Part shown: positions 8,243-16,712 of the stretch, one piece after another
How positions within the stretch are numbered: position 1 is the first letter of the stretch
Layout of the letters: each line of letters begins with the position of its first letter
Assembly: GCA_963695985.1 (NCBI GenBank)
Contig: CAVOIC010000009.1
Coordinates: 62,001 to 126,000, forward strand
Origin: DATBVX01 sp963695985
GTDB lineage: Bacteria; Pseudomonadota; Gammaproteobacteria; Steroidobacterales; Steroidobacteraceae
DNA length: 64,000 nucleotides
Direction of reading: 5' to 3'
Notes under the pieces: model-generated
Seen by the model: only the letters and a program-made list of their open reading frames with translations
Told to the model about the DNA's origin: nothing
Database searches by the model: none
Translations under genes and position numbers: made by a program

Positions 8243-9216
8243 ACAGCGAGTTGGCAATCAGCGCGCGAGGCCTGACCCGCCAGTTCGGCGCGCTGACCGC
8301 TGTCGATCACGTCGACCTCACCATCCGTAAAGCGGAAATCTATGGCTTTCTCGGACCCAATGGTTCGGGCAAGTCCACGACTATTCGCATGTTGTGCGGG
8401 CTGTTGCGGCCGACTTCCGGAGCGGTGGAGGTGCTCGGTCATGATGCCACCCGCGAGTCCGAGAAATTGCGCCGCAAGATCGGTTACATGACGCAGCGCT
8501 TCTCGCTGTGGGAGGACCTCACGGTTCTAGAGAATCTGCAGTTCATTGCTGACATCTTCAGTATTCCGCGTGCTGAGCGCGCCCGTCGCATCGAGGGGGC
8601 GCTCGCCGAATACCGGCTCCAAAATCATGTTTCTCAGCGGGCAGGCACGATGAGCGGTGGACAGAGGCAGAGGCTCGCCTTGGCCACGGCGACGCTACAC
8701 CAGCCGGAGCTCCTTTTGCTCGACGAGCCGACCAGTGCCGTCGATCCGCAGAGCCGGCGCGATTTCTGGGAGAGTCTGTTCCGCCTCGTTCGACAAGGAA
8801 CCACGATCCTCGTGTCGACGCATTACATGGACGAAGCCGAACGCTGCCACCGCCTGGCGATCCTCGACTACGGGCGGGTTGTGGCAGAAGGCGTTCCCAA
8901 GTCGCTCATGGAAGATATCGATGCAGCAGTTATCGAGGTGGAGTCGGAAGATATCGCGGGCGCGCGCGCTGCACTGGATCGGATCGCGCAGGTGAAAAGC
9001 GTCGCGCAGCTCGGTACGCGACTGCACGCGCTGCTCGATCGTTCGACACTGGATCCGCAGCGGCTCGTACAGGATGCATTCGAACGCGCAGGTGTGAGTG
9101 GCGGCGTGGAGCTTACCCGGGCGAGCCTCGAGGACGTGTTCGTTGCCTCCACCCTGGAAGGTCGCGCTTCAAATGGCAGGCTGCGGGCGGCGCAGGGCTC
9201 GGAGCACCTGCAGTGA
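8239..9216 (+). CDS. ABC transporter ATP-binding protein (YbhF-like, single domain)
   Basis: This ATPase subunit drives the exporter encoded with its neighbours. In 325 residues it has Walker A GPNGSGKSTT, a Q-loop (YMTQRFSLWEDLTV), the signature MSGGQRQR, Walker B LLLLDEPTSAVDP and the switch His in STHYMDE. The C-terminal 80 residues form the extra domain common in drug or ABC-2 exporters. E. coli YbhF carries two fused ATPase domains. This one has only one and would act as a homodimer. It overlaps the adaptor gene by four bases (ATGA) and the permease gene by four bases (GTGA). Confidence 0.92.
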   Translation: MNSELAISARGLTRQFGALTAVDHVDLTIRKAEIYGFLGPNGSGKSTTIRMLCGLLRPTSGAVEVLGHDATRESEKLRRKIGYMTQRFSLWEDLTVLENLQFIADIFSIPRAERARRIEGALAEYRLQNHVSQRAGTMSGGQRQRLALATATLHQPELLLLDEPTSAVDPQSRRDFWESLFRLVRQGTTILVSTHYMDEAERCHRLAILDYGRVVAEGVPKSLMEDIDAAVIEVESEDIAGARAALDRIAQVKSVAQLGTRLHALLDRSTLDPQRLVQDAFERAGVSGGVELTRASLEDVFVASTLEGRASNGRLRAAQGSEHLQ

Positions 9217-10328
9217 TCTCTCCCGCCGTCGCTCAATCAATCGGACGGATCCGGGCCATCGCCGCCAAGGAGTTCCGGCAGCTGGCGCGCGATCGACTGA
9301 CCTTCGGCATGATCGTGGGCATTCCCCTGGCGGAGATCCTCATCTTTGGCTACAGCATCAACTTCGACGTACGCAACATCACGGCGGGTGTGGTCGACCT
9401 GGCGCGCACCTCGGGGTCTCGAGCGCTGGTTGCGGATCTGCAGGCGACACAGGTCATCCGCCTGAAGGAGCATCTGCAGTCGCCCGCGCAGCTCGAAGAG
9501 CACATCGCCAGCGGCGCGCTCAGTGTCGGGATCTACATCCCGCCGGACTTCGAGCGTCGGCGGCTAGATGCGGATCGTCCCGCGGTGCAGCTTCTGGTCG
9601 ATGGCAGTGAGCCGACCATCGAGAGTGCGGTTCGCGGCATCGCCGAGCCACGGCTGTCGCAACGCGCCGGCATTGTCGCGCCGGATACTCGCCTGATCGA
9701 GATCCGGACGCTTTACAACCCGGAGAAGCGCACAGCGGTGCAAATCGTGCCGACGCTGATCGGCGTGATTCTCAGCATGACGATGGTACTGTTCACGGCG
9801 ATCGCGATCGTGCGGGAGCGTGAGCGCGGCAACCTGGAGCTGCTGATCACGACGCCGCTGAAACCGGCCGAACTCATGGCCGGCAAGATCGTGCCTTATA
9901 TCCTCGTGGGCCTGATTCAGACCACGCTCATCATCGGGGTCGGACGCTGGCTCTTTGATGTCCCATTCAGTTCGAGGCTCCTGGACCTGTATCTCGCGGC
10001 GTGTTTGTTCATCGCGGCCACCCTGATGCTTGGATTGCTGATATCGACCGTTGCCCAGACCCAGTTCCAGGCCGTGCAGCTGGGCTTCTTTACGATGCTG
10101 CCTTCCATTCTGCTGTCCGGTTTCATGTTCCCATTCGACGGCATGCCGGCCGCAGCCCAGGCCATCGCCCAAGTGTTGCCGCTGACGCACTTCGTCGACT
10201 TGGTGCGGGGAACCGGGTTAAGGGGTGCGCCCATCGGCTCCATGCCGGGCCCGTTGCTCAAGCTCGGCGTATTTCTGGTCATCGCACTCGTCCTGGCGGC
10301 GCTGCGCTTCCGCAAGCGTCTAGACTGA
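9213..10328 (+). CDS. ABC-2 type transporter permease (YbhS/YbhR-like)
   Basis: This 371-residue inner-membrane permease has an N-terminal amphipathic part and first span (FGMIVGIPLAEILIFGYSI), a large periplasmic domain at about residues 50-180, then five more hydrophobic segments (for example IGVILSMTMVLFTAIAIV and ILLSGFMFPFDGMP). The charged motif RERERGNLELLITTPLKPAELM between spans is typical of ABC-2 permeases. It starts at a GTG overlapping the ATPase stop. The E. coli homologous operon has two permeases (YbhS, YbhR). Only one is present here, so it may homodimerise. Drug or cation export is likely, but the substrate is unknown. Confidence 0.9.
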   Translation: MISPAVAQSIGRIRAIAAKEFRQLARDRLTFGMIVGIPLAEILIFGYSINFDVRNITAGVVDLARTSGSRALVADLQATQVIRLKEHLQSPAQLEEHIASGALSVGIYIPPDFERRRLDADRPAVQLLVDGSEPTIESAVRGIAEPRLSQRAGIVAPDTRLIEIRTLYNPEKRTAVQIVPTLIGVILSMTMVLFTAIAIVRERERGNLELLITTPLKPAELMAGKIVPYILVGLIQTTLIIGVGRWLFDVPFSSRLLDLYLAACLFIAATLMLGLLISTVAQTQFQAVQLGFFTMLPSILLSGFMFPFDGMPAAAQAIAQVLPLTHFVDLVRGTGLRGAPIGSMPGPLLKLGVFLVIALVLAALRFRKRLD

Positions 10329-10404
10329 CGATACGGGCGCGCACGTTTCGACAGCGGGCTGATAGGATGGCTTGGACGCTTGGAAAGGCGGCGGGATTCG
10401 CAGC

Positions 10405-10911
10405 GTGAGAACGACTGGCCAGACCTACAAGGAAGGCGACTGGTTTGCCGTGCCTATGGCGCACGGCTTCGCCGTCGGCCTGGTGGCACGTCGGCCGAAA
10501 CGTGGCCCGATCGTCCTGGGCTATTTCTTCGGGCCCTGCCGTGAGCAGATCCAGGACATTGGCGGCCTGGAACAGATCAAAGCCGAACAGGCGAGCCTCA
10601 TCTGTCGGTTGCGGGATGGCGCCTTGCACCGAGGCCTGTGGCGAGTGCTGGGCCATCACCCGCACTGGCGGCGCAAGGACTGGCCGTTGCCGGCGTTTCA
10701 CCGCCGTGAGGGGCTCTCCGGACGCGGCATTCGCGTCGAGTACGACGGCGACGACCTGACCACGCCCGCCCGCGAAGCGGAAGCCGGCGTTACCGACCTC
10801 GGTCTGCCCGAGGACATCGTCTTCGATCAGGACCGCCTGATCGGCGTGCTCACAAAGCTGCTGGCGGAGAAGAAGCCGGTGACGATAGATCCGACACACT
10901 GGGTGCGCTGA
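10405..10911 (+). CDS. Imm26-like immunity-family protein
   Basis: This 168-residue soluble protein begins TGQTYKEGDWFAVPMAHGFAVGLVARR, which resembles the start of immunity protein 26 family members (a GDxFAVPL...G.G.V pattern). The GTG at 10405 is chosen because the N-terminus then matches that family start. An in-frame TTG at 10372 is less likely. Imm26 proteins usually guard against polymorphic toxins, but no toxin gene is next to it. It may be an orphan immunity gene or a domesticated relative. The family call rests on pattern recognition by eye. Confidence 0.5.
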   Translation: MRTTGQTYKEGDWFAVPMAHGFAVGLVARRPKRGPIVLGYFFGPCREQIQDIGGLEQIKAEQASLICRLRDGALHRGLWRVLGHHPHWRRKDWPLPAFHRREGLSGRGIRVEYDGDDLTTPAREAEAGVTDLGLPEDIVFDQDRLIGVLTKLLAEKKPVTIDPTHWVR

Positions 10912-10920
10912 GGTGATCAC

Positions 10921-10950
10921 TTGCCATGATGCAGCGCGAAAGATTAGAGT
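10921..10950 (+). promoter_or_regulatory. candidate sigma70 promoter of the RRM gene
   Basis: TTGCCA (10921-10926) and TAGAGT (10945-10950) are separated by 18 bases, and the -10 box ends 45 bases before the RRM start codon. Five of six and four of six positions match consensus. Confidence 0.35.
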
Positions 10951-10963
10951 CGCCGCGATTTCT

Positions 10964-10984
10964 ACGGGTTCTGCGGCAACCCGT
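10964..10984 (+). promoter_or_regulatory. 5'-UTR stem-loop ahead of the RRM gene
   Basis: ACGGGTT and AACCCGT form a perfect 7-bp stem around a CTGCGGC loop. The stem ends two bases before the purine-rich AGGTGAGG ribosome site of the RRM gene. Its position would allow control of translation by RNA structure or by the encoded RNA-binding protein, which is inference. Confidence 0.45.
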
Positions 10985-10995
10985 CAGGTGAGGCA

Positions 10996-11268
10996 ATGAA
11001 AACGATCTATGTGGGAAACCTGCCCTTCAGCGCCTCTGAAGATCAAATTCGGCAGCTGTTCGAGCAGTATGGAAAAGTACAATCGGTCAAGCTCGTTACC
11101 GACCGCGAAACAGGCAGACCGCGGGGCTTCGGGTTCGTGGAGATGGACGGGAGCGAGGCCGACAATGCGATCTCTGCGCTCAACGGCCAGCAGTTTGGCG
11201 GACGGAGCCTGCGCATCAACGAAGCGCGCGAACGCAGCGACCGTGGTCCGCCACGTCGGCGCCCCTGA
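10996..11268 (+). CDS. RRM-domain RNA-binding protein
   Basis: This 90-residue protein is almost entirely one RNA recognition motif. RNP2 is KTIYVGNLPF at the N-terminus and RNP1 is RGFGFVEM at about residues 44-51, both with the aromatic residues that stack on RNA. It ends in an arginine/proline tail (RSDRGPPRRRP). Small single-RRM proteins of this kind occur in many proteobacteria and cyanobacteria, are often cold-induced, and bind single-stranded RNA. The upstream leader has a stem-loop that could support autoregulation. The threonine operon follows 117 bases later. Confidence 0.92.
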   Translation: MKTIYVGNLPFSASEDQIRQLFEQYGKVQSVKLVTDRETGRPRGFGFVEMDGSEADNAISALNGQQFGGRSLRINEARERSDRGPPRRRP

Positions 11269-11329
11269 GGCCGGTGCCGTTCGCTGAGCGCACAGCCCCG
11301 AGCGGCGATATCCTGTTTCACCTTGCGTT

Positions 11330-11349
11330 CCGGCGCGGCCGCGCGCCGG
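11330..11349 (+). terminator. GC hairpin between the RRM gene and thrA
   Basis: CCGGCGCG and CGCGCCGG form a perfect 8-bp stem with a GCCG loop, 36 bases before the thrA start. No T-run follows and no threonine/isoleucine-rich leader peptide is visible. It could end RRM transcription or simply reflect base composition. Confidence 0.3.
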
Positions 11350-11385
11350 CGGTGAGGTTGTGCGTGACGTCCCACATTGACACCC

Positions 11386-13861
11386 ATGACTGAAACGACC
11401 TGGACAGTGCACAAGTTCGGCGGCTCGAGCGTCGCCGACGCCGACTGCTTTCGACGCGTCGCGCGGATCGTCGAACAGGGTGCCACGCCGCAGGCGATCG
11501 TGCTGTCCGCCTGTCGCGGGGTCACGGATGCGCTCTTGGCGATTGTCACCCTCGCCGAGCAGCAGGATCCGTCCATCGACGCGCGGCTGGGCGAAGTCCG
11601 TGAACGGCACATCCAGATCGCCGAGTCGATCCTCAAGCCGGGTGGCGCTGCTGCGTTCATCGCGGACCTCAAGGCGGACTGTCGCGACATTCACGGCATT
11701 CTGCAGACCGTACAGCTGATTCGCTCGGCGGCGCAGAACGTGCGCGACCTCGTGGCGGGCTACGGCGAGCTGTGGTCGACACGCCTCTTTGCGAGCTTCC
11801 TGCGCGAGCGGGCCGGTGCCGGGGCTGCAATTGAATGGCTCGATGCGCGCCGAGTGGTGGTGGTGGAGTGGGGCAAACTCGGCCCGATGGTTCAGTGGGA
11901 GGAATCACGCCGGCGCCTGCACGCGGAGCTCAAGCCCGGCTTCACTGGCACGCTCGTCATCACCGGTTTCATCGCCTCCGACCGCAACGGCCTGCAGACC
12001 ACGCTCGGCCGCAACGGCAGCGATTTCTCCGCATCGATCTTCGGCGCCCTGCTCGATGCGCGCGAGATCCACATCTGGACCGACGTCGACGGCGTGCTGA
12101 GCGCCGACCCGCGCCTGGTGCCCGATGCCAAGGTGATCGACTCGCTGTCGTATAACGAGGCGATGGAGCTGGCCTACTTCGGCGCCAAGGTCATCCACCC
12201 ACAGACCATGGCGCCGGCGGTGGAACGCAATATCCCGATCTGGATCCGCAACACTTTCGCCCCGGACCGGGCAGGGACGCTGATCTGCGCCGAGCCGCAA
12301 TCGGTGCTCCGGTCAAGGGCATCACCAGCATCGACGCCATCGCGCTGCTCAACCTCGAAGGCGCCGGCATGATCGGCGTGCCCGGCACGGCGCATCGACT
12401 GTTCGGCGCGCTGCGGGAAGAGGGCATCTCGGTGATCCTGATTTCGCAGGGCAGCTCCGAGCACTCGATCTGCTTCGCGATTCCGGAGGGGCAGGCCGAC
12501 GCGTGCCGAGGCGTGGTGCGCAGTGCGTTCGACAGCGAGCTGCGCCAGGGGCAGATCCAGAGCGTCGAGGTCGATCGCGGCCTCGCCATTCTCGCTGTCG
12601 TCGGCGACGGCATGGCCGGCGCGCCCGGGGTCGCCGCCAAGGTGTTTACGGCGCTGGGCGAAGCAGCTGTCAACGTGCGCGCCATCGCCCAGGGTGCCTC
12701 GGAGCGCAATATCTCGGTGGTGATCGACGGCCGGCACGCACACGGGCGCTGCGCGCGGTGCACGCGAGCTTCTATCTCTCGCCGCACACGGTCTCGATCG
12801 GGCTCATCGGCCCGGGGACTGTGGGCAGCGTGCTGCTCGATCAGCTCGCCGGGCAGGTCGTGCGCCTCGCGCATGATTTCAAGCTCGACCTGCGAGTGCG
12901 CGGGATCATGACTTCGAGCCGCATGCTGCTGGTCGAGGGTGGCGTCGACCTCGGCCAGTGGCGCGAACGGCTGGCGCGCGATGCAGTCGCGGCCGATCCA
13001 CAGGCCTTCGCGCAGCACGTGCACGCGGATCACCTGCCGCACGCGGTGATCATCGACTGCACGGCGAGCACGGACGTTGCGACACACTACCGCGCATGGC
13101 TGGCCAGCGGCATCCACATCGTGACGCCGAACAAGAAGGCCAACAGCGGTGAGCTCGCGGCCTACCGCGCCTTGCGCGAGGCGGGCCGCAGCGCCGGCTC
13201 GCACTACCTGTATGAGGCTACGGTCGGCGCGGGGCTGCCGATCATCCAGACGCTGCGCGACCTGCGCGAGACGGGCGATGATATCGACAGCATCGAAGGC
13301 ATCTTGTCCGGCACGCTCGCCTACCTGTTCAACGTGTTCGACGGCTCGATTCCGTTTTCGCGCATCGTGCGCGAGGCCAAGACGCGCGGCTACACCGAGC
13401 CCGATCCGCGCGACGATCTCTCCGGCATGGACGTGGCCCGCAAGCTCATCATCCTGGGACGCGAGATGGGGCTCGAGCTGGAGCTCGCGGACGTCGCGGT
13501 CGAGAGCCTGGTGCCGCCAGCGCTGGCGCAGTGCTCAATCGAGGAATTTCTCGAGCGCCTGGGCGAGTTCGATGCCGCGATGCAGACGCGCTATCAGAAG
13601 GCGCGGGCGGAGCAGCAGGTGCTGCGCTACGTCGGCCGGCTCGACGCGGACGGGCATGCGACCGTCGGCCTGGCGCGCCTCGATATGCGGCACGCGTTCG
13701 CGAACATCTCGCTCACCGACAACGTGGTGCGCTTCGTGACGCGCCGCTACTGCGACAATCCGCTCATCGTGCAGGGGCCGGGGGCCGGGCCTGAAGTCAC
13801 TGCGGGGGGCGTGTTCGCAGACCTGCTGCGCCTGTGCGCCTATCTCGGCGCCCGGCTGTGA
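11386..13861 (+). CDS. thrA: bifunctional aspartate kinase/homoserine dehydrogenase I (two frame breaks)
   Basis: ThrA catalyses aspartate phosphorylation and NADPH-dependent reduction of aspartate semialdehyde, the first and third steps to homoserine. The kinase begins VHKFGGSSV. Two ACT-like regulatory segments follow (NLEGAGMIGVPGTAHRLF and AILAVVGDGMAGAPG), then the dehydrogenase with NAD(P)-binding GLIGPGTVGSVLLDQL and the later GILSGTLAYLFN. The sequence as given is not one frame: one base appears lost near 12301-12306 (between AEPQS and APVKGITS) and another near 12739 (between DGRHA and TRALRAVHA). Restoring both gives about 825 residues, the normal length. The protein is conserved on both sides, so sequence error is more likely than decay. 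I chose ATG 11386 over TTG 11377. It overlaps thrB. Confidence 0.88.
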
Positions 13862-14802
13862 CCAGCATGCCACGCAGCGAAGCGACCGCATTCGCGCCCG
13901 CGACGGTGGGCAATGTCGGCATCGGGTTCGATATTCTTGGTCACACGGTGCAAAGCGTGGGCGATCGGGTGACGGCACGACGTGTCGACGGCAATGGCGT
14001 TCGCATTCGCTCCGTGAGCGGCGTGACGACTACCGTTCCGCTGGAAGCTGGGCGCAACACGGCCGGCAAGGCGGTGCAGAGTCTCTGGCAGGCGCGTCTC
14101 GTGCCCTTCGGCGTCGAGCTCGAGATCGAGAAGGGCATCCCGCTCGGTTCGGGGCTGGGTGGCTCGGCCGCCTCGGCGGTCGGCGCCGTGGTCGCGGCCA
14201 ACGCCCTGCTCGACGAACCAGCAAGTACCATCCAGCTGCTCAAGTGCGCGATGCATGGCGAGCAGGTGGCGAGCGGTTCGATTCACGTCGACAATATTGC
14301 GCCGTCGCTGATTGGCGGGCTGGTGCTGACAGTCGGGATCGATAACCCGCGTACCAAGCAGATTCCGGTGCCTGCGACGATCCGCTGCGTGCTGGTCCAT
14401 CCGCACATGTCCATTTCGACGCGCGAGGCGCGCGGCATCCTGAGCAAGACCGTCACTCTTTCGGATTTCGTGTGGCAGACGGCAAACCTGGCTGGGTTCA
14501 TTTCCGGCTGCTACTCGGGTGACCTCGAAATGATTCGCGACGCGTTCGAGGATGTAGTGATTGAGCCGCAACGGGCGGCGCTTATCCCCGGATTCAAGTC
14601 GGTGCGCACTGCCGCGATGGCGGGCGGAGCGCTTGGCTGCTCGATCTCGGGTGCAGGACCTACCGTGTTTGCGTGGTGCGAGGAGCCCTATGCCGCGGGC
14701 ATCCAGGCGGCGATGGTGGCAGCTTTCGCCGCGCACGGCCTGGAGAGCGATCACTGGATCACGGGAATCGCGCCGCCCGGCGCACGGATTGTCAGTCGCT
14801 GA
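13858..14802 (+). CDS. thrB: homoserine kinase
   Basis: Homoserine kinase phosphorylates homoserine for threonine synthesis. It is a GHMP-family enzyme of 314 residues. The ATP-binding loop GIPLGSGLGGSAASAVGA is at about residues 91-108, and the C-terminal glycine motif is GALGCSISGAGPTVFAW. The start at GTG 13858 overlaps the thrA stop by four bases. An ATG three codons later is possible. The thrA-thrB-thrC order and overlaps match the gammaproteobacterial threonine operon, so the three are probably translated from one message. Confidence 0.93.
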   Translation: MTSMPRSEATAFAPATVGNVGIGFDILGHTVQSVGDRVTARRVDGNGVRIRSVSGVTTTVPLEAGRNTAGKAVQSLWQARLVPFGVELEIEKGIPLGSGLGGSAASAVGAVVAANALLDEPASTIQLLKCAMHGEQVASGSIHVDNIAPSLIGGLVLTVGIDNPRTKQIPVPATIRCVLVHPHMSISTREARGILSKTVTLSDFVWQTANLAGFISGCYSGDLEMIRDAFEDVVIEPQRAALIPGFKSVRTAAMAGGALGCSISGAGPTVFAWCEEPYAAGIQAAMVAAFAAHGLESDHWITGIAPPGARIVSR

Positions 14803-16103
14803 TGCAGTTTCACAGCACGCGCAATCGGAAAGTCACAGACACGTTGGCCGGCGCCATGACGGGCGGCCTCGCGCCGGACGGGGGCCTGTTCATTCCCGAC
14901 GAACTTGCGAAGATCAAGCTGGGCCGCCGGGCGGCGAACGCATCTCTGGCCGCGACTACGAGCGCGGTCCTTGAGCCTTTCTTCGCCGGAGATGTTCTGG
15001 AGGGAGCGCTGCGGGACATCGCAGCAGAGGCTTACGATTTCCCGGCGCCGCTGACTCCGCTGCGCGGGGGAAGCGAGCCACTGGAAGTGCTCGAACTGTT
15101 TCACGGTCCAACTGCGGCCTTCAAGGACTTCGGTGCGCGGTTCCTGGCGGAGTGCCTCGCGCGGCTGCGCTCGCCGGAGCGCACTTTGACGATTGTCGTC
15201 GCTACCTCGGGCGACACCGGGAGCGCGGTGGCAGCAGCGTTTCACAATCGTCCCGGCTTCGAGGTCGTGATTCTTTTTCCGCACGGACGTGTGTCGCCGC
15301 GCCAGGAACAGCAGCTCACGTGCTGGCGCGGCAACGTACGCAGCTACGCGGTGCACGGCTCCTTCGACGATTGCCAGCGGCTGGCGAAGGCGGTGTTCGC
15401 GGATCCGCAGCTGCGCGAGGCGCGCGCGCTCTCATCGGCGAACAGCATCAACATCGGTCGCCTGTTGCCTCAGATCGGCTACTACGCCGCCGCCAGTCTC
15501 GATGTCGCGCGGCGCACGCAGGGCCCGGCGTCGTTCATCGTCCCGAGTGGCAACCTCGGCAACGCTGTCGCCTGCATCTGGGCGCGCGAGATGGGCCTGC
15601 CGATCGCCGAGGTCGTGCTTGCGCATAATGCAAATCGCACGGTGCCGGACTTCGTGGAAAGTGGTGTCTGGTCGCCGCGTCCGAGCGTGACCACGCTGGC
15701 ATCGGCCATGGACGTCGGTGATCCGAGCAACATGGAACGCCTGCGCGCGCTCCTGCCCGATGCCGCCATGTGGGGTCACCGTCTGGCCGCGGTATCGATC
15801 GGCGATGATGAGATCCGCGCGCGGATTCGCGCCGACTATTCTGCTTACGGGCGCGTGTGGTGCCCCCACACGGCGGTGGCGGCCGAAGCCTACATGCAGC
15901 TGCCGGCGGAACTGCGCCGCGGGCATCACTGGGTGCTGGTGGCAACCGCGCATCCGGCCAAGTTCAGCGAGATTGTCGAGCCGCTGATCGGCGCTGAAGT
16001 GGCCATTCCCGCCGCGCTTGCAGCCTTGCTCGCGCTACCGCGCCAAGTGAGCGAGATCGACACTGAATTCGCGACCCTCAAGGACAAACTTCTCGAACGA
16101 TGA
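14802..16103 (+). CDS. thrC: threonine synthase
   Basis: This PLP-dependent enzyme converts O-phosphohomoserine to threonine. In 433 residues it has the N-terminal signature (LAPDGGLFIPDEL), the PLP lysine in FHGPTAAFKDFGARF (Lys108), TSGDTGSAVAAAF, the serine/asparagine loop SSANSINIGRLLPQ and the phosphate-binding PSGNLGNAVACIWAREMGLP. The start ATG overlaps the thrB stop by one base (TGATG), and the stop overlaps the next gene by four bases. The length and architecture match the ThrC class of Gammaproteobacteria. Confidence 0.95.
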   Translation: MQFHSTRNRKVTDTLAGAMTGGLAPDGGLFIPDELAKIKLGRRAANASLAATTSAVLEPFFAGDVLEGALRDIAAEAYDFPAPLTPLRGGSEPLEVLELFHGPTAAFKDFGARFLAECLARLRSPERTLTIVVATSGDTGSAVAAAFHNRPGFEVVILFPHGRVSPRQEQQLTCWRGNVRSYAVHGSFDDCQRLAKAVFADPQLREARALSSANSINIGRLLPQIGYYAAASLDVARRTQGPASFIVPSGNLGNAVACIWAREMGLPIAEVVLAHNANRTVPDFVESGVWSPRPSVTTLASAMDVGDPSNMERLRALLPDAAMWGHRLAAVSIGDDEIRARIRADYSAYGRVWCPHTAVAAEAYMQLPAELRRGHHWVLVATAHPAKFSEIVEPLIGAEVAIPAALAALLALPRQVSEIDTEFATLKDKLLER

Positions 16104-16696
16104 TCGAAGAACTCGAGCATACCGATCCGCGCATTTTTCTGTGGATCCTGCTGGGCCTGGCATTGGCCGGCCTCGTCATCTGGGCCTACGGGCGCCTGCG
16201 GCGCATCGCCGAACGTCGAGCGTTGCTGGCGGCGCTTAACGACGCCGCGTACGAGGTCCTGCACGATATGCTCATCCCCGACGGCATGGACGGGCACCTG
16301 CACCTCGATTTCCTGTTGCTGACCCAGCGCGGCATCCTGGTTCTGGACTTGCGCGAGGTGCCGGGAATGATCTTTGGCGGCGATCAGATGAACGACTGGG
16401 CGGTCATGACACATACCAAGCGCTATTCCTTCAGCAATCCACAGGGGCCGCTGCTCGATCGCGTAGCAGCGGTGAGACAGCTGGCCGGCGAGACGCCCGT
16501 GGAAGGCCGCGTGCTCTTCACCGCGCGCGCCCGCTTCCCCAAGGGCCGTCCCAAGTCTGTGCTGATGCTCGACTCGCTCAAGGTGGAATACGCGCCCGTC
16601 GACAAGGGTGCCATGCAGACGGTGGTCGCCCGCTTCAGGCCAGGCTGGGAGTCAGTCAAGGCAAGCCTGACTCCCAGCGATCTGGCGCGACGGTGA
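16100..16696 (+). CDS. membrane-anchored NERD-domain protein
   Basis: This 198-residue protein has one N-terminal membrane span (IFLWILLGLALAGLVIWAYG, about residues 12-31) followed by a nuclease-related (NERD) domain: HLHLDFLLLTQRGILVLDLREV, then GDQMNDWAVM and SNPQGPLLDRVAAVR. NERD domains belong to the PD-(D/E)XK-like superfamily, and a D...DLRE pattern is visible, but activity is unproven. The start overlaps the thrC stop (ATGA), so it is the last gene of the threonine operon here. A perfect 12-bp inverted repeat lies inside its last codons. Confidence 0.75.
   Translation: MIEELEHTDPRIFLWILLGLALAGLVIWAYGRLRRIAERRALLAALNDAAYEVLHDMLIPDGMDGHLHLDFLLLTQRGILVLDLREVPGMIFGGDQMNDWAVMTHTKRYSFSNPQGPLLDRVAAVRQLAGETPVEGRVLFTARARFPKGRPKSVLMLDSLKVEYAPVDKGAMQTVVARFRPGWESVKASLTPSDLARR
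16644..16678. terminator. perfect 12-bp inverted repeat inside a gene end
   Basis: GCTGGGAGTCAG (16644-16655) and CTGACTCCCAGC (16667-16678) are exact reverse complements separated by 11 bases. The element lies inside the last 20 codons of the NERD gene, just before the convergent Spy-like gene. It could end transcription from both sides even though no T-run follows. Confidence 0.5.
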
Positions 16697-16712
16697 AGCG
16701 GGCTACCGGCAC

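Noticed and set aside
11330..11385. Threonine operon attenuator
   Set aside because: A GC hairpin is present, but there is no T-run and no leader peptide rich in Thr or Ile codons.
12295..12310. Programmed ribosomal frameshifting in thrA
   Set aside because: No slippery heptamer or downstream structure is evident. Two same-sign breaks and other broken genes in the window point to sequence error.
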